Assembly: GCF_014204495.1 (NCBI RefSeq)
Contig: NZ_JACHLN010000002.1
Coordinates: 620,001 to 684,000 of the forward strand
DNA from: Sphingomonas kyeonggiensis
Lineage (GTDB): Bacteria > Pseudomonadota > Alphaproteobacteria > Sphingomonadales > Sphingomonadaceae
Length of the DNA: 64,000 nt
Direction of reading: 5' to 3'
Position 1 is the first letter of the stretch. Each line of letters starts with the position of its first letter. Under the pieces are notes generated by a model. That model did no database searches and had not been told where the DNA came from. It worked only from the letters and a program-made list of their open reading frames with translations. Below are positions 1 through 10,001 of the stretch, piece by piece. The position numbers were made by a program, and so were the translations under genes.

Positions 1-305
1 GTGTCGTTGGGCTCGAGGCTCAGCGCCTCGCGATAGAGGCGGATCGCCTTGCCGGACAGGTTCACCTTGCGGGCGATATCGGCGAGGACGAGATAGGCGT
101 CGCGGTTGCGGGGATCGACCGCCAGCGCGCTTTCGAGCACATCGCCGGCGCCCTGGACATTGCCCGCGGCGAGCATCGCGCGGCCCTGCTTGACCATTTC
201 CACCGAGCGCGGATCGATCTGGTCGTCGGCACGCTGCGCCATCAGCGAAGTGGAAACCGAGAGCAGAAGCAACGCACCGGCCGCCCCAATCGCAGTGAAA
301 CGCAT
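1..305 (-). CDS. TPR-containing secreted protein (partial, runs off window)
   Basis: The first 101 codons are present and the gene continues past the left edge. The protein starts with a short basic N-terminus and a hydrophobic stretch ending near an Ala-Gln, which looks like a Sec signal peptide. It is followed by helix-turn-helix repeats of the tetratricopeptide kind (for example ALAVDPRNRDAYLVLADIA and ALSLEPNDT, spaced about 34 residues). The start is the ATG whose complement lies at 303-305. TPR proteins are periplasmic or membrane scaffolds and nothing here points to a specific partner. It lies upstream of the window edge on the same strand as the RsmB-like gene, 29 bp downstream of it, so the two could be co-transcribed. 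Confidence 0.7.
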   Translation of the reverse strand, partial: MRFTAIGAAGALLLLSVSTSLMAQRADDQIDPRSVEMVKQGRAMLAAGNVQGAGDVLESALAVDPRNRDAYLVLADIARKVNLSGKAIRLYREALSLEPND

Positions 306-334
306 CACATTCTCCGAAATCTTGCCGGTCGCTA

Positions 335-1519
335 TCATGGCCGCCGCATCCTCGCGACAAAAAAGCCGTCGGTCGAGTCCCTTAGCGGGGTGAAGCGCAC
401 GCCGGGGCCGCGCGGCGTACCGGCGCCGAGCGCCAGCGGTTCGACGGTCCAGCCGGGATTGCGGTCCAGGAACGCCTGGGCCTGCCCCGCCCCTTCGGCA
501 TCGAGCAGCGAGCAGACGACATGGACCAGCACCCCGCCGGGGCGGACCAGATCGGCGGCGATGTCGAGCAACGCAGCCTGCGTCGCGACATAGCGATCGA
601 GCCGCTGCGGATTGAGCCGCCAGCGCGCCTCCGGATTGCGGCGCCAGGTGCCGGTGCCCGAACAGGGCGCATCGACCAGCACGACATCGGCGCGGCCGGT
701 CTGGTCGGCGAGCATCGCGCGCTCCTGGTTCGGATTGAGCAACCGCGTCTCGGCGATGCTCACCCCTGCCCGCTCGGCGCGCGGCATCAGCCGGGAGAGC
801 CGGGGCCGGTCGATATCGCAGGCGAGGATGCTGCCGTGATTGGCCATCGCCGCCGCCAGCGCCAGCGTCTTGCCGCCGCCGCCGGCGCACAGGTCGATGA
901 CATGCTGGCCGCGCTCGACACCCGCCGCGAGGCTGACGAACTGGCTGCCGGCATCCTGGACCTCGAGCTTGCCGTCCTTGTACGACGGCAATTGCTCGAT
1001 CGGCGCATCCGAAGGCGCGCGCAGGCCGGCGGGAAGGCACGGCAACGGCACCGAGCCAGAGATCTCGGCCTGGATGACCGCGGGATCGGCCTTGAGCGTG
1101 TTGACCCGGATATCGAGCGGCGCGCGCTCCAGCAGTGCTTCCTGCTCGTCGCTGTCGAGGCCCGATGCGGCGAAGGCCTCGGCCAGCCAGCGCGGCAGCA
1201 CGCCGGCTTCGGCAATTGGTTCGCCCGGAGCGATCGGTGCCGGGCCATAGGGCGAGCCGTCGAACCACTCGGCCAGTTCCGGGCGGCGCCCGGCCAGCGC
1301 CAGCATCGCGGCGCGGCCGGTTTCCGGGCGCTCGCCGAGCATGCGGATCGCGTCATAGACCAGCTCGCGGATCGCGCGGCGGTCCTTGGAACCGGCATAG
1401 CGACGCTCGGCGAACCATTTCGCGATGATCGTGTCGGCCGATCCACCCTGGTCACGGGCGGCGGCGGTGATCTTGTCGAGCAGGTCGATTGCGGCCTGGA
1501 TGCGAGCGGCGGGGTTCAT
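335..1519 (-). CDS. rsmB: RsmB/NOP-family 16S rRNA (cytosine-C5) methyltransferase
   Basis: A 394-residue SAM-dependent RNA methyltransferase. The N-terminal third resembles the NusB-like RNA-binding region of RsmB. The Rossmann fold begins with a SAM-binding loop DLCAGGGGKT near residue 209. The PCSG motif carrying one catalytic cysteine is near residue 284. The second cysteine motif reads VVCSLLDAEG near residue 334, where most family members have TCS. These two cysteines form and release the covalent m5C intermediate in this family. RsmB modifies C967 of 16S rRNA in E. coli; that exact target is inferred here. An upstream in-frame start exists, but the ATG giving MNPAARIQAAID matches the usual family start. 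Confidence 0.85.
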   Translation of the reverse strand: MNPAARIQAAIDLLDKITAAARDQGGSADTIIAKWFAERRYAGSKDRRAIRELVYDAIRMLGERPETGRAAMLALAGRRPELAEWFDGSPYGPAPIAPGEPIAEAGVLPRWLAEAFAASGLDSDEQEALLERAPLDIRVNTLKADPAVIQAEISGSVPLPCLPAGLRAPSDAPIEQLPSYKDGKLEVQDAGSQFVSLAAGVERGQHVIDLCAGGGGKTLALAAAMANHGSILACDIDRPRLSRLMPRAERAGVSIAETRLLNPNQERAMLADQTGRADVVLVDAPCSGTGTWRRNPEARWRLNPQRLDRYVATQAALLDIAADLVRPGGVLVHVVCSLLDAEGAGQAQAFLDRNPGWTVEPLALGAGTPRGPGVRFTPLRDSTDGFFVARMRRP

Positions 1520-1861
1520 GACGCGCCTACAACGCGGGGCGAAAAATGTTGAATCCCTTGAATCCCCACACGGGTGCGCGGGAGAGCAAGAGGCAGGGAA
1601 ATCGCGCTCGGCATGGCCGGAGCAGAAGCAGAACATCGCCTACATTGGTAGCGGAAATTGCGGTGGCCGCCTTTCCTTCCAGTTCCCCGGCGAAAGCCGG
1701 GGCCCAGGGTAACAAAGCGACACGGCAGAGAAACCCTGGGCCCCGGCTTTCGCCGGGGAGCAGCTTAGGCTGGCCTTCGAAGCGCTTATCAACCGCAGAG
1801 CAATGGACAAGCCCGCCCGTTCCCGCCACAGCCGCGCCAACCCAATCAGGAAGGCAAGCAC
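1520..1861. other. 342-bp intergenic region between divergent rsmB and purT
   Basis: No gene is supported here. The stretch separates two divergent genes, so it must hold both promoters. Its main content is the long perfect inverted repeat at 1685-1758, listed separately. I could not recognise a convincing purine operator or riboswitch. Confidence 0.6.
1685..1758. repeat. Dispersed palindromic repeat, family A, copy 1
   Basis: Two 25-nt arms (1685-1709 and 1734-1758) are perfect reverse complements, separated by 24 nt. Each arm itself holds the inner palindrome CCCCGGCGAAAGCCGGGG. Related copies lie at 27129-27222, 43589-43682 and 62968-63040, all intergenic. This is the REP/MITE-like intergenic element style seen across sphingomonads. 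The RNA would fold into a very stable hairpin on either strand. Confidence 0.85.
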
Positions 1862-3031
1862 ATGGCGTTCACGGCGAAGATCCTGCTCCTCGGCTCGGGC
1901 GAACTCGGCCGCGAGTTCGTGATCTCCGCCAAGCGGCTGGGCGCCTATGTGATCGCCTGCGACGCCTATGAGGGTGCGCCCGCGATGCAGGTTGCCGACG
2001 GCTTCGAGGTGTTCTCGATGCTCGACGGCGAATTGCTGCGCGCCGCGGTGGAGAAGCACCAGCCGGACTATGTCGTCCCCGAAGTCGAGGCGATCCGCAC
2101 CGAAGTGCTGGCCGAGCTGGAGGCCGAGGGCTTCACCATCGTTCCCTCCGCCCGCGCCACCCAGATGACGATGAACCGCGACGGCATCCGCGAAGTCGCC
2201 GCCGTCGAGCTGGGCCTGCGTACGTCTCGGTACCGGTATGCCGAGAGCCTGGAGGAAGTGCTGGCGGGCGCCGAGCACACCGGCCTGCCCTGCGTGATCA
2301 AGCCGGTCATGTCCTCCTCGGGCAAGGGCCAGAGCACGGTGCGTGACGCCGGCGCGCTGGAGGCCGCCTGGGACTATGCCGTCGCCAACATGCGCGGCGA
2401 CCGCAAGCGGGTGATCGTCGAGGAATTCGTCGACTTCGATTACGAGATCACCCTGCTGACGATCCGCACCCGCGACGGCGTGCTGTTCTGCCCGCCGATC
2501 GGCCACCGCCAGGAGCGCGGCGACTATCAGGAGAGCTGGCAGCCCGCCGCGATGTCGGCCCAGGCGATCGCCGACGCGCAGGACATGGCCCGCAAGGTGG
2601 TCGACGATCTGGGCGGCTATGGCATCTTCGGCGTGGAGTTCTTCGTGAAGGGCGAGGAAGTGATCTTCTCCGAGCTTTCGCCCCGCCCGCACGACACCGG
2701 CATGGTTACGCTGATCTCGCAGAACCTCAGCGAGTTCGACCTGCACGCCCGCGCGGTGATGGGCCTGCCGATCCCGGCGATCGCGCTGCGCGGTCCCTCG
2801 GCGAGCGCGGTGATCCTGGCGGATCGGGCTTCGGAGACCTTGTCCTATGCAGGGCTCGCCGAGGCGCTGGCGACCGAGGGCGGCGAAGTGGATGTGCGGA
2901 TCTTCGGCAAGCCGAATTCGCGGCCGTATCGCCGGATGGGCGTGGCGCTGGCGCTGGCGGGAGATACCGACGCGGCGCGGCGCGTAGCGGCCGAGGCGGC
3001 TGGCAAGGTGCGGATCGGATACGGGGACTGA
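1862..3031 (+). CDS. purT: Formate-dependent phosphoribosylglycinamide formyltransferase (GAR transformylase 2)
   Basis: A 389-residue ATP-grasp enzyme that makes formyl-GAR from GAR, formate and ATP, the third step of de novo purine synthesis, without folate. The N-terminal nucleotide-binding loop LLLGSGELGRE is at residues 8-18. A VPEVEAI segment follows, and the ATP-grasp core carries IKPVMSSSGKGQS. The C-terminal half contains FVKGEEVIFSELSPRPHDTGMV, typical of PurT. The length matches E. coli PurT (392). It stands alone downstream of repeat A1 and is followed by a strong hairpin at 3069-3092. Confidence 0.95.
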   Translation: MAFTAKILLLGSGELGREFVISAKRLGAYVIACDAYEGAPAMQVADGFEVFSMLDGELLRAAVEKHQPDYVVPEVEAIRTEVLAELEAEGFTIVPSARATQMTMNRDGIREVAAVELGLRTSRYRYAESLEEVLAGAEHTGLPCVIKPVMSSSGKGQSTVRDAGALEAAWDYAVANMRGDRKRVIVEEFVDFDYEITLLTIRTRDGVLFCPPIGHRQERGDYQESWQPAAMSAQAIADAQDMARKVVDDLGGYGIFGVEFFVKGEEVIFSELSPRPHDTGMVTLISQNLSEFDLHARAVMGLPIPAIALRGPSASAVILADRASETLSYAGLAEALATEGGEVDVRIFGKPNSRPYRRMGVALALAGDTDAARRVAAEAAGKVRIGYGD

Positions 3032-3068
3032 TCTCACCGAAATGGTGCAAATGCATTGCCCTTCGCGG

Positions 3069-3092
3069 ACGAGGAAATAGAACTTTCCTCGT
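3069..3092 (+). terminator. Hairpin after purT, possible terminator
   Basis: A 9-bp perfect stem (3069-3077 with 3084-3092) closes a 6-nt loop 38 bp after the purT stop codon and 20 bp before the next ATG. No run of T follows it, so termination would be imperfect. It could instead be an attenuating or stabilising hairpin in the leader of the next gene. Confidence 0.45.
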
Positions 3093-3111
3093 CTTCGGGG
3101 GAATATCAGGA

Positions 3112-4062
3112 ATGCATAGCCGATCCATGCTGGGCGCCGTTACCGCGCTGGGCCTTGTCGTCGCGGCACCATCGGCGCTTGGGCAGGCGGCACCGGCGAA
3201 AGCCCGGCCAGGCAACCAATGCCTGTTCGGCTATGAAGTCACTGGCCCGGACGGCAAGCTGTACAGCATCGCGGATGCGAGACTGAGCTCCGCCGGCGGT
3301 AGTGTGGATATTTCGCTCGACTTCGACGGCCCCCTGCCCGATCCCATGATCGCTGCGGGGTCCCACAGTGCGAGCACCGCGCAGTTAGGCTCGTCCTTCA
3401 TCTCGGCACGGCAGACCGATCCGCGAGACTATCGCCTGGAAAAGACAGGTGATCCGAAGCCGGCCTATATGCGCGAGGCGCCGCTGGCGAAGATCGGCGA
3501 GACCTGGTTCGTCGGAGACCGCATCGACATCCTTCCGAAGGATGCGACGGTTACGCTCTTCGTCGAGGCCGATTTCATCGACCTTCTGGTGCCTTCCCGG
3601 GCATTCGAGATCTGGTGGAAGGGCACACGGCGCCTGACCGTGAAGTTCGTGCCCAAGCAATTGCCGCCCGAGGAATTCGCGACCGCGTGCCTGGCGCTCC
3701 CCGCCTCGCTGCGCGACGGGATGACGCGCTTTCCCAGCCGCAACGTGCTGCGCAAGCTCCAACCCGGCAAAACGCCGGTGGCAATGGATTTCAGGGGCAA
3801 TGCGGCATCCAGGCCGCTCATCTTCAATCCGTTCGACATGGACGACGAGAACCCTGGCAGCGCAACGTTCCAGGTAACCGTGGGCCGTGACGGGCTGGTC
3901 AAGCAATGCGACCTGGTTGCGCAGCGCGGCAAGGTGCCCGACCGGATTTCGGCCTGCGAGAAATTGCGCGACGGTGCGCGCTTCTATCCGGCGACGGACA
4001 TCATGGGCACGCCCGTCGAGAGCGAGACCCAATATACGGTGGAATGGAAAGTGAAAGGCTGA
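3112..4062 (+). CDS. Secreted protein of unknown function with TonB-C-like tail
   Basis: The 316-residue product begins with a clear signal peptide (hydrophobic segment residues 6-24, likely cleavage after LGQA). The middle part is not recognised. The last 70 or so residues (ATFQVTVGRDGLVKQCDLV, then a paired Cys region and FYPATD) resemble the C-terminal beta domain of TonB-type energy transducers, a common ending for sphingomonad periplasmic proteins. There is no N-terminal anchor or proline-rich spacer, so it is not a standard TonB. It converges with the PAP2 gene, with 3 bp between stop codons. Confidence 0.7.
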   Translation: MHSRSMLGAVTALGLVVAAPSALGQAAPAKARPGNQCLFGYEVTGPDGKLYSIADARLSSAGGSVDISLDFDGPLPDPMIAAGSHSASTAQLGSSFISARQTDPRDYRLEKTGDPKPAYMREAPLAKIGETWFVGDRIDILPKDATVTLFVEADFIDLLVPSRAFEIWWKGTRRLTVKFVPKQLPPEEFATACLALPASLRDGMTRFPSRNVLRKLQPGKTPVAMDFRGNAASRPLIFNPFDMDDENPGSATFQVTVGRDGLVKQCDLVAQRGKVPDRISACEKLRDGARFYPATDIMGTPVESETQYTVEWKVKG

Positions 4063-4065
4063 GCC

Positions 4066-5070
4066 TTATCCGTGGGGCACCGCGTTGCTGCCGAACCGCC
4101 CGACCAGCTTCGCCGCCAGCACCAGCGCCACCAGCGCCACGGCTGCCCCGATGATCATGTCCGACAGATAGTGCGTCCCCTCGATCGGGGTGGCCAGCAG
4201 CATCGCCAGGGTGAGGAAGGTCAGCGGCCAGCGCAGGTTTCCGCAGCGCCAGGCGGTGGCGATGTAGACCACGCCCGAGGCGGTGTGGAAGCTGGGCGCC
4301 GAGACCAGGCCGCGCAGCTCGTTGAGGTTTACCTGGCCGATCTGGTGCGCGCGGAGCGCCGGGATGAGCTGTTCCTGCCAGATCGCGCTGGTCGGCATAT
4401 AGGGGATCGGGCCCTTCCAGAGATAGGTCAGCGGGCCGACGGCGGGCATGAACAGGTACAGGGTCAGCGTGATAATCGCCGCGAGCCAGAAGCTGGCGAG
4501 GAAGCGGTGCGCCTCGCCCCGCTGGCCGCGAACCGCGAAGGCGATGAGCAGCGCGGCGGGCGTCACATAGATGCACTGATAGGCGGCGACGCCGAGCTTC
4601 TGCAGGCTGGGATGCGCGACGACCGTCTCGTACCAGGCGAGCCAATGGAAATGCAGCGCCTCGTCGATCCGCTGGAGGGGGGCGTCGGCATAGCCATGCG
4701 ACAGCGCCGCCAGCGGATAGGTGGCGACCGCGCCGGTGAGCGCCATCGCCATGAACAGCCCGACATTCTCGGCGAGATCGGCCAGGCCGGGTGCCCAGCG
4801 CCGGCTGGTGCGGGACAGAGCCGGACGGACGGAGAAGAGCAGGAGCAGCGCCGCGACATAGGCAAGATTGGATGGCAGCAGCGGATCGATGCGCAGCCCG
4901 GCCTTCCACATCAGCGCCGCGCAGATCGCTATGCTCAGGCCGATCGCGCCCCACAGCTGCGCGGGCCGGAAGCCGGCGAAAGATCCGGCGGGTCGGTTGG
5001 GCGCTACATCGGGAAGCGTCGGGAAAATGGCGGGGCCTGGCGCGAGCCGGGCACGAACGAAACTTGGCAC
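4066..5070 (-). CDS. PAP2-superfamily (Aur1-like) membrane phosphatase
   Basis: A 334-residue polytopic membrane protein with about six to eight hydrophobic segments. Two phosphatase signature blocks are visible in the C-terminal third: PSFHTASG, with the catalytic-triad His, and GTHYLSDMIIG, with the second His and the Asp. This layout fits the PAP2_3 subgroup, which includes yeast Aur1 and bacterial lipid phosphatases or phosphotransferases. A substrate such as an undecaprenyl or sphingolipid phosphate is only a guess. It points toward the preceding gene and its start is taken as MPSFVRARL. Confidence 0.75.
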   Translation of the reverse strand: MPSFVRARLAPGPAIFPTLPDVAPNRPAGSFAGFRPAQLWGAIGLSIAICAALMWKAGLRIDPLLPSNLAYVAALLLLFSVRPALSRTSRRWAPGLADLAENVGLFMAMALTGAVATYPLAALSHGYADAPLQRIDEALHFHWLAWYETVVAHPSLQKLGVAAYQCIYVTPAALLIAFAVRGQRGEAHRFLASFWLAAIITLTLYLFMPAVGPLTYLWKGPIPYMPTSAIWQEQLIPALRAHQIGQVNLNELRGLVSAPSFHTASGVVYIATAWRCGNLRWPLTFLTLAMLLATPIEGTHYLSDMIIGAAVALVALVLAAKLVGRFGSNAVPHG

Positions 5071-5157
5071 CGGGCGGAGCGTAGCGAATTACCAAGCCGG
5101 CGCAATCGGATAGAAGACGGCTCGCCGTCCCGCCCCGGGGCTGGGGCAAAACGGCTC

Positions 5158-5583
5158 TCAGGCGGCCTGGCCGCCGCTCCAGCCCTTGCGCAGCTCGCAG
5201 ACGTGCAGGATGTGGTCGTTCACCCGCTTCATCATGAGATTGGCGCTCAGGCGATATTCCGGCCAGTTCTCGAGGACGTGGCGCCGCGCCCAGCGCAGGC
5301 CGAAATCGTCATAGTCGCGCTGGAGCTGGATGCAGTCGATCTTGAGCGCCTGCGCGTCCCGCTGCGCTTCGGCCGAGCCGATGCCCTGCTGGGCGGGCTC
5401 GTAAATCTCTTCATGGACGAAGCGCTGATAGGCGGCCAGCGCCTCGACCATCTCGCGGCGGAGATGGCGCAGCGCATCCAGATCGGCATCCTTCACGGAG
5501 TCGGTGATCTGGGTGCGGGCAGTGGCCATGATCTCGATCAGTCGATCATGATGCCGGGTGAGAATATCGATGCGCCGTGACAT
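5158..5583 (-). CDS. Small helical protein, likely paralogue of 7100-7597
   Basis: The 141-residue product is all-helical in appearance, with HHDRL near the N-terminus and the pattern W..RHVLENWPEYR near residue 105. The same pattern, WGLREVAADWPGYC, occurs in the protein encoded at 7100-7597 on the other side of guaB, and the two align over most of their length. His residues at helix starts recall hemerythrin-like four-helix bundles, but the metal-ligand set is not clearly present and I do not assign that function. A TTG 18 bp upstream is an alternative start. Confidence 0.65.
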   Translation of the reverse strand: MSRRIDILTRHHDRLIEIMATARTQITDSVKDADLDALRHLRREMVEALAAYQRFVHEEIYEPAQQGIGSAEAQRDAQALKIDCIQLQRDYDDFGLRWARRHVLENWPEYRLSANLMMKRVNDHILHVCELRKGWSGGQAA

Positions 5584-5630
5584 CGCTTCATAATGGCGCA
5601 AATGTCTTGCCAGAGCTTTACCGCCCGACG

Positions 5631-5660
5631 GGCCGCGTCGCCCAGAAGGACGACGCGGCC
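5631..5660 (-). terminator. Hairpin downstream of guaB
   Basis: Perfect 10-bp arms (5631-5640 and 5651-5660) flank a 10-nt loop, 13 bp after the guaB stop codon as transcribed leftwards. It has no T-run, so it is a candidate terminator or 3'-end stabilising structure between guaB and the next small gene. Confidence 0.5.
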
Positions 5661-5673
5661 GGCGGTGTCGCGC

Positions 5674-7597
<1,924 letters not shown>

Positions 7598-7636
7598 GTA
7601 GCTATAATAGACGCTGCCGGGCCTAGGTGGTCCTAC

Positions 7637-8476
7637 CTAGGCAAGGAAATCATCCGATCCGGCATAATCCATCGCACGATCGAGCAGCGCGCGGGCCTGA
7701 TCGACGTGCATCGCCTCGATCATCCGGCCGTCATAGCGCTCGGCCCCGCCCGTCGCCGCGGCAACGAGGGCGCGGGCTTCGGCCAGTTCGGCCTCGCTGG
7801 GGCCGAATGCCTGGCCGGCGATGGCGATCTGGTTCGGATGGATGAGCGACTTGCCGTCATAGCCGAGCGCCCTGCCCTCGCGGCATTCGGCGGCGAGACC
7901 CTGGGGATCGTCGAGCTTGTTGAACACGCCGTCGAGCGCCCAGACGCCGGCGGCGCGGGCGGCGAGGACGACGCTTTGCAGGGATACGCCCATCTGCGCA
8001 CGCCCGCTGGAGGGCGGGAGGCGGAGCGAGGCGGCCAGGTCGTTGGTGCCGATGATGAGCCCGGCCAGGCCCGGCACCGCGGCGATCTCGGCGGCACCCA
8101 GCACGCCGCGCGGGGTTTCGATCATCACCAGCAACGGCTTGCCGAGCGCCCTGGCGACCTGCGCGACCTCTTCGGCACTTTCCGCCTTGGGCAGCACCGC
8201 GAAGTTGGCGCTGGAGCCCGCAATCGCCGCGACATCCTCGCCATGCTCGGCGGTGTCGATCGCGTTGATCCGGATCGCCGAGAGGCTGGCGGCAAAGCCC
8301 TGCCCCACCGCTTCGACCGCCGCGACGCGGGCGCTCACCTTGTCGGCCTGCTTCACCGCATCCTCGAGGTCGAGGATCACCAGATCGGCGCCGAGCCCCC
8401 GCGCCTTCTCGATCGCGCGCGGGTTCGAGGCCGGCAGGAACAGGGCGGTGCGCGGTGCGAGACGGGCTGTGGTCAT
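7637..8476 (-). CDS. HpcH/HpaI aldolase / citrate lyase beta-like (CitE-like) protein
   Basis: 279 residues with the TIM-barrel layout of CitE-like lyases: RTALFLPASNPRAIEKA at the start, VILDLEDAV carrying the metal-binding acid, VMIETPRGVL, and a C-terminal GYDGKSLIHPNQI block. Stand-alone family members act on malyl-, citramalyl- or beta-methylmalyl-CoA as lyases or thioesterases. No partner CitD/CitF genes are nearby, so a full citrate lyase is excluded and the substrate is open. A good ribosome binding site (GAGGGGGC) precedes the ATG. It is divergent from the SPFH gene, 47 bp apart. Confidence 0.85.
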   Translation of the reverse strand: MTTARLAPRTALFLPASNPRAIEKARGLGADLVILDLEDAVKQADKVSARVAAVEAVGQGFAASLSAIRINAIDTAEHGEDVAAIAGSSANFAVLPKAESAEEVAQVARALGKPLLVMIETPRGVLGAAEIAAVPGLAGLIIGTNDLAASLRLPPSSGRAQMGVSLQSVVLAARAAGVWALDGVFNKLDDPQGLAAECREGRALGYDGKSLIHPNQIAIAGQAFGPSEAELAEARALVAAATGGAERYDGRMIEAMHVDQARALLDRAMDYAGSDDFLA

Positions 8477-8523
8477 GCCCCCTCTCTATGCTAGCAAGAG
8501 GCAAATCGTGAAGGGGGAGTCGG

Positions 8524-9522
8524 ATGCTCGTACTCAATGTTTTCCTGGGCGCGGTCGCCGTGGTCGTCGTGCTCTACCTCTTCTCCAGCGTGACCATCGT
8601 CCGCCAGGGCTATCAGTACACGATCGAGCATTTCGGCCGCTTCACCAGCGTCGCCGGGCCGGGCTTCAACTTCTTCCCCGCCTTCTTCTACCGGGTCGGC
8701 CGCCGGGTGAACATGATGGAGCAGGTGATCGACATCCCCGGGCAGGAGATCATCACCAAGGACAATGCGATGATCTCCACCGACGGCGTGGTGTTCTTCC
8801 AGGTCCTCGACGCGGCCAAGGCGGCCTATGAGGTGAGCGACCTCTACATCGCGCTGCTCAACCTGGTGACGACCAACCTGCGTACCGTGATGGGCGCGAT
8901 GGACCTGGACGAGACCTTGTCGAAGCGCGACGAGATCAATGCGCGACTGCTCTCGGTGGTCGATCACGCGACGACGCCCTGGGGCGTGAAGATCACCCGC
9001 GTCGAGATCAAGGACATCCGCCCGCCGGCCGACATCGTCAACGCCATGGCCCGCCAGATGAAGGCCGAGCGCGAGAAGCGCGCCAACATCCTCGAGGCCG
9101 AGGGCAGCCGCGCCGGCGCGATCCTGCGCGCCGAGGGCGAGAAGCAGTCGAAGATCCTCGAGGCCGAGGGCCGGCGCGAAGCCGCCTTCCGCGACGCCGA
9201 GGCACGCGAGCGCTCGGCCGAGGCGGAAGCCAAGGCGACCCAGCTGGTGTCCGACGCGATCGAGGCGGGATCGAGCCAGTCGCTCAACTATTTCATCGCG
9301 CAGAAATATGTCGAGGCGGTCGGCAAGTTCGCGACCAGCCCCAATGCCAAGACGATCCTGTTCCCGGTCGAGGCGACCCAGCTGATCGGCACGCTGGGCG
9401 GGATCGGGGAACTGGCCAAGGATGCGCTGGCTGGTGGCGGTGGCGGCAATGGCGGCGCCCCGCGCCCGCCGGCACCGCCCGCCCCGCCGCGCCCGCGTCC
9501 GTTCGAGCCCAAGGAGGGTTGA
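8524..9522 (+). CDS. SPFH/stomatin-family membrane protein (QmcA/slipin type)
   Basis: 332 residues. One N-terminal transmembrane helix (residues 4-22) is followed by the SPFH/band 7 domain ([19 protein letters not shown] to about residue 190) and then a long charged coiled-coil with repeated AEG and EAEGRR units. It ends in a Gly, Pro-rich tail. These proteins oligomerise on the cytoplasmic or membrane face and form membrane microdomains. It is paired with an NfeD-type gene starting 1 bp after its stop, the standard partner arrangement. Confidence 0.9.
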   Translation: MLVLNVFLGAVAVVVVLYLFSSVTIVRQGYQYTIEHFGRFTSVAGPGFNFFPAFFYRVGRRVNMMEQVIDIPGQEIITKDNAMISTDGVVFFQVLDAAKAAYEVSDLYIALLNLVTTNLRTVMGAMDLDETLSKRDEINARLLSVVDHATTPWGVKITRVEIKDIRPPADIVNAMARQMKAEREKRANILEAEGSRAGAILRAEGEKQSKILEAEGRREAAFRDAEARERSAEAEAKATQLVSDAIEAGSSQSLNYFIAQKYVEAVGKFATSPNAKTILFPVEATQLIGTLGGIGELAKDALAGGGGGNGGAPRPPAPPAPPRPRPFEPKEG

Positions 9523-9523
9523 G

Positions 9524-9976
9524 ATGAACCTGCAGGAGCTGCTCACCGTGAACACCGGCCTCGCCTGGCTGATCCTGGCGGCGCTGCTGGCCATCGCCGA
9601 GCTGCTGGCGCCGGGCATCTTCCTGGTGTTCATCGCCGCCGGCGCCGCGATCACCGGCATCGTCACATTGCTGGTGCCGGGCTTCGACCTGGTGTTCGAA
9701 GTGTTCCTGTTCGCCGCGGCATCGGCGGCGGCGGTGGCGCTCGGGCGCGGCTGGTATCGCAGCAACCCGGTGCCGAGCGCCGACCCGCTGCTCAACGACC
9801 GCGTCGCCCGGCTGGTCGGCCAGGTCGTCACCGTGGTCGAGCCGATCACCGCCGGCCAGGGCCGGGTGAAGGTGGGCGACGGCGAATGGCCGGCCAATGG
9901 CCCGGACACCCCCGCCGGCGCGCATGTCCGCATCACCGGCGCCCGCGACGGCTCGCTCGACGTCGAGCCGGCCTGA
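9524..9976 (+). CDS. NfeD-family membrane protein
   Basis: 150 residues: two or three hydrophobic segments in the first 80 residues (AELLAPGIFLVFIAAGAAITG and a second near residue 55), then a C-terminal OB-fold-like domain (LVGQVVTVVEPITAGQGRVKVGDGEW). This is the short YbbK/NfeD1b type that partners slipins. The TGAG-ATG junction with the upstream SPFH gene implies translational coupling. The longer upstream frame is not used because it would overlap the SPFH coding end. Confidence 0.88.
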   Translation: MNLQELLTVNTGLAWLILAALLAIAELLAPGIFLVFIAAGAAITGIVTLLVPGFDLVFEVFLFAAASAAAVALGRGWYRSNPVPSADPLLNDRVARLVGQVVTVVEPITAGQGRVKVGDGEWPANGPDTPAGAHVRITGARDGSLDVEPA

Positions 9977-10001
9977 AGACTTTCGTTTCGAGGAAAATTG
10001 C

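Noticed and set aside
4066..5070. Naming the PAP2 protein as an inositol-phosphorylceramide synthase
   Set aside because: Only the general PAP2/Aur1 motifs are present; the substrate cannot be read from them.
4072..5580. A 502-codon frame on the plus strand opposite the PAP2 gene
   Set aside because: The minus-strand PAP2 protein has clear catalytic motifs and membrane helices; the plus frame has neither.
5158..5583. Assignment of the guaB-flanking proteins as hemerythrins
   Set aside because: Some His and Glu residues fit, but the full set of seven metal ligands is not visible.
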